From the NCBI GenBank assembly GCA_017547865.1, contig JAFYOA010000121.1, positions 1 through 5,315 on the forward strand: a stretch of 5,315 bases of DNA, in the 5' to 3' direction. The notes under the pieces are model-generated. The model did not search any database and was not told the DNA's origin. It saw nothing but the letters and a program-made list of their open reading frames with translations. Source of the DNA: Clostridia bacterium (GTDB lineage: Bacteria; Bacillota_A; Clostridia; Oscillospirales; Acutalibacteraceae). The stretch's first letter is position 1. Each line of letters begins with the position of its first letter. The position numbers were made by a program, and so were the translations under genes. Positions 4,792-5,315 of the stretch are shown piece after piece.

Positions 4792-5315
4792 GAACATAAA
4801 CCCGACTACAAGCAAATTGAACGCACCGCCGACCTTCGCAACCGTATAGGCAAAGGCGTGCTGTACGCCCTTCTCACGGTGTGGGCGCTGCTGGTGCTGT
4901 TCCCCTTTTACTGGATGCTCCTTACCTCTGTGAAGAGCTACAGTGCGTACAACTCCGAGTACATCCCGACGTTTTTTACCCTGAATCCCACCTTCCAGAA
5001 TTACATGGATGCCTTTACCGCGGTGCCGCTGGCAGATTACCTGCTGAATACCCTGATCTTCACCGTGGTGACCACCGGCGCCATGCTGCTGGTGACGGTG
5101 CTGGCTGCCTTTGCCTTTGCCCGGCTGGATTTTAAAGGCAAAAACCTGGCCTTCACCATCTTTCTTTCCCTTATGATGATCCCCAGCGAGCTGGTGGTCA
5201 TCACCAACTTCGTTACCATTACGGATATGAACCTGCGCAACTCCTTCACCGGTTTGATCCTGCCTTCCGTTACCTCGGTGTTTTACATCTATCTGCTCAA
5301 AGAAAACTTTGCCCA
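4789..5315 (+). CDS. MalG/UgpE-type carbohydrate ABC permease, TTG start; 3' end beyond the window
   Basis: The visible part is 175 codons, about 60 percent of a usual 270-300-aa permease. A short basic cytoplasmic N-terminus (about residues 1-23) leads into a first membrane helix at about 24-45 (VLYALLTVWALLVLFPFYW). The next segments are TM2 near 85-110 (NTLIFTVV, then AFAFARLDFKGK), TM3 near 120-140 containing MMIP, a motif common in MalG-type proteins, and TM4 near 155-172 (SFTGLILP). The EAA coupling loop would lie to the right of the window. It starts 18 bp after the first permease, so the two are co-transcribed, and together they would form the heterodimeric channel of one importer. 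A solute-binding lipoprotein gene is expected further downstream but is not seen here. Confidence 0.9.
   Translation, partial: MEHKPDYKQIERTADLRNRIGKGVLYALLTVWALLVLFPFYWMLLTSVKSYSAYNSEYIPTFFTLNPTFQNYMDAFTAVPLADYLLNTLIFTVVTTGAMLLVTVLAAFAFARLDFKGKNLAFTIFLSLMMIPSELVVITNFVTITDMNLRNSFTGLILPSVTSVFYIYLLKENFA

Noticed and set aside
2890..4815. Long minus-strand open frames opposite the transporter genes (2890-3816, 3210-3947, 3877-4815)
   Set aside because: They mirror the codon bias of the ABC genes. Their products are H-, Q- and G-rich or S- and R-rich with no domain, and the plus strand has every ATPase motif and the membrane segments.

Overview
The window looks like a chromosomal piece of a low-to-mid GC Firmicute, most likely a gut-type clostridium (Oscillospiraceae/Ruminococcaceae-like). 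This is inferred from strong GGAGG-type ribosome binding sites in front of nearly every gene, a TTG start, SigA-like promoters, and the protein style. No rRNA or other marker gene is present, so the placement is tentative. No mobile element, CRISPR array, tRNA or rRNA was seen.

The layout is two divergent operons around a 281-bp intergenic region (2489-2769). To the left, on the minus strand, lie two flavoprotein genes. The first is a 264-aa Rossmann-fold protein (1694-2488). It overlaps by ATGA the second, a FAD-dependent oxidoreductase of the FAD_oxidored (PF12831) type with C-terminal HEAT-like repeats, which runs off the left edge (1-1697). To the right, on the plus strand, is a CUT1/Ugp-Mal-type carbohydrate ABC importer: an ATPase (from 2770), a first inner-membrane permease (its own natural start would be 3880), and a second permease starting at TTG 4789 that runs off the right edge. 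The solute-binding protein is not in the window and probably lies downstream.

The most unusual point is that ATPase and first permease are one uninterrupted 666-codon reading frame (2770-4770). The permease half keeps a Shine-Dalgarno sequence and an ATG exactly where a separate gene would begin, and a TAG stop lies one frame away at the end of the ATPase domain. Either this is a natural ATPase-permease fusion, or one T has been lost, in the genome or in the assembly, from what was TTTTAG.

The intergenic region carries two good back-to-back promoters, TTGCGT-17-TAGAAT leftward and TTGACT-17-TAAAAT rightward, with a CGGTT-N9-AACCG inverted repeat between their -35 boxes, and a predicted hairpin in each leader. 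The simplest reading is a co-regulated module that imports a sugar, sugar derivative or polyol and oxidises it or a product of it. The substrate cannot be told from the sequence.
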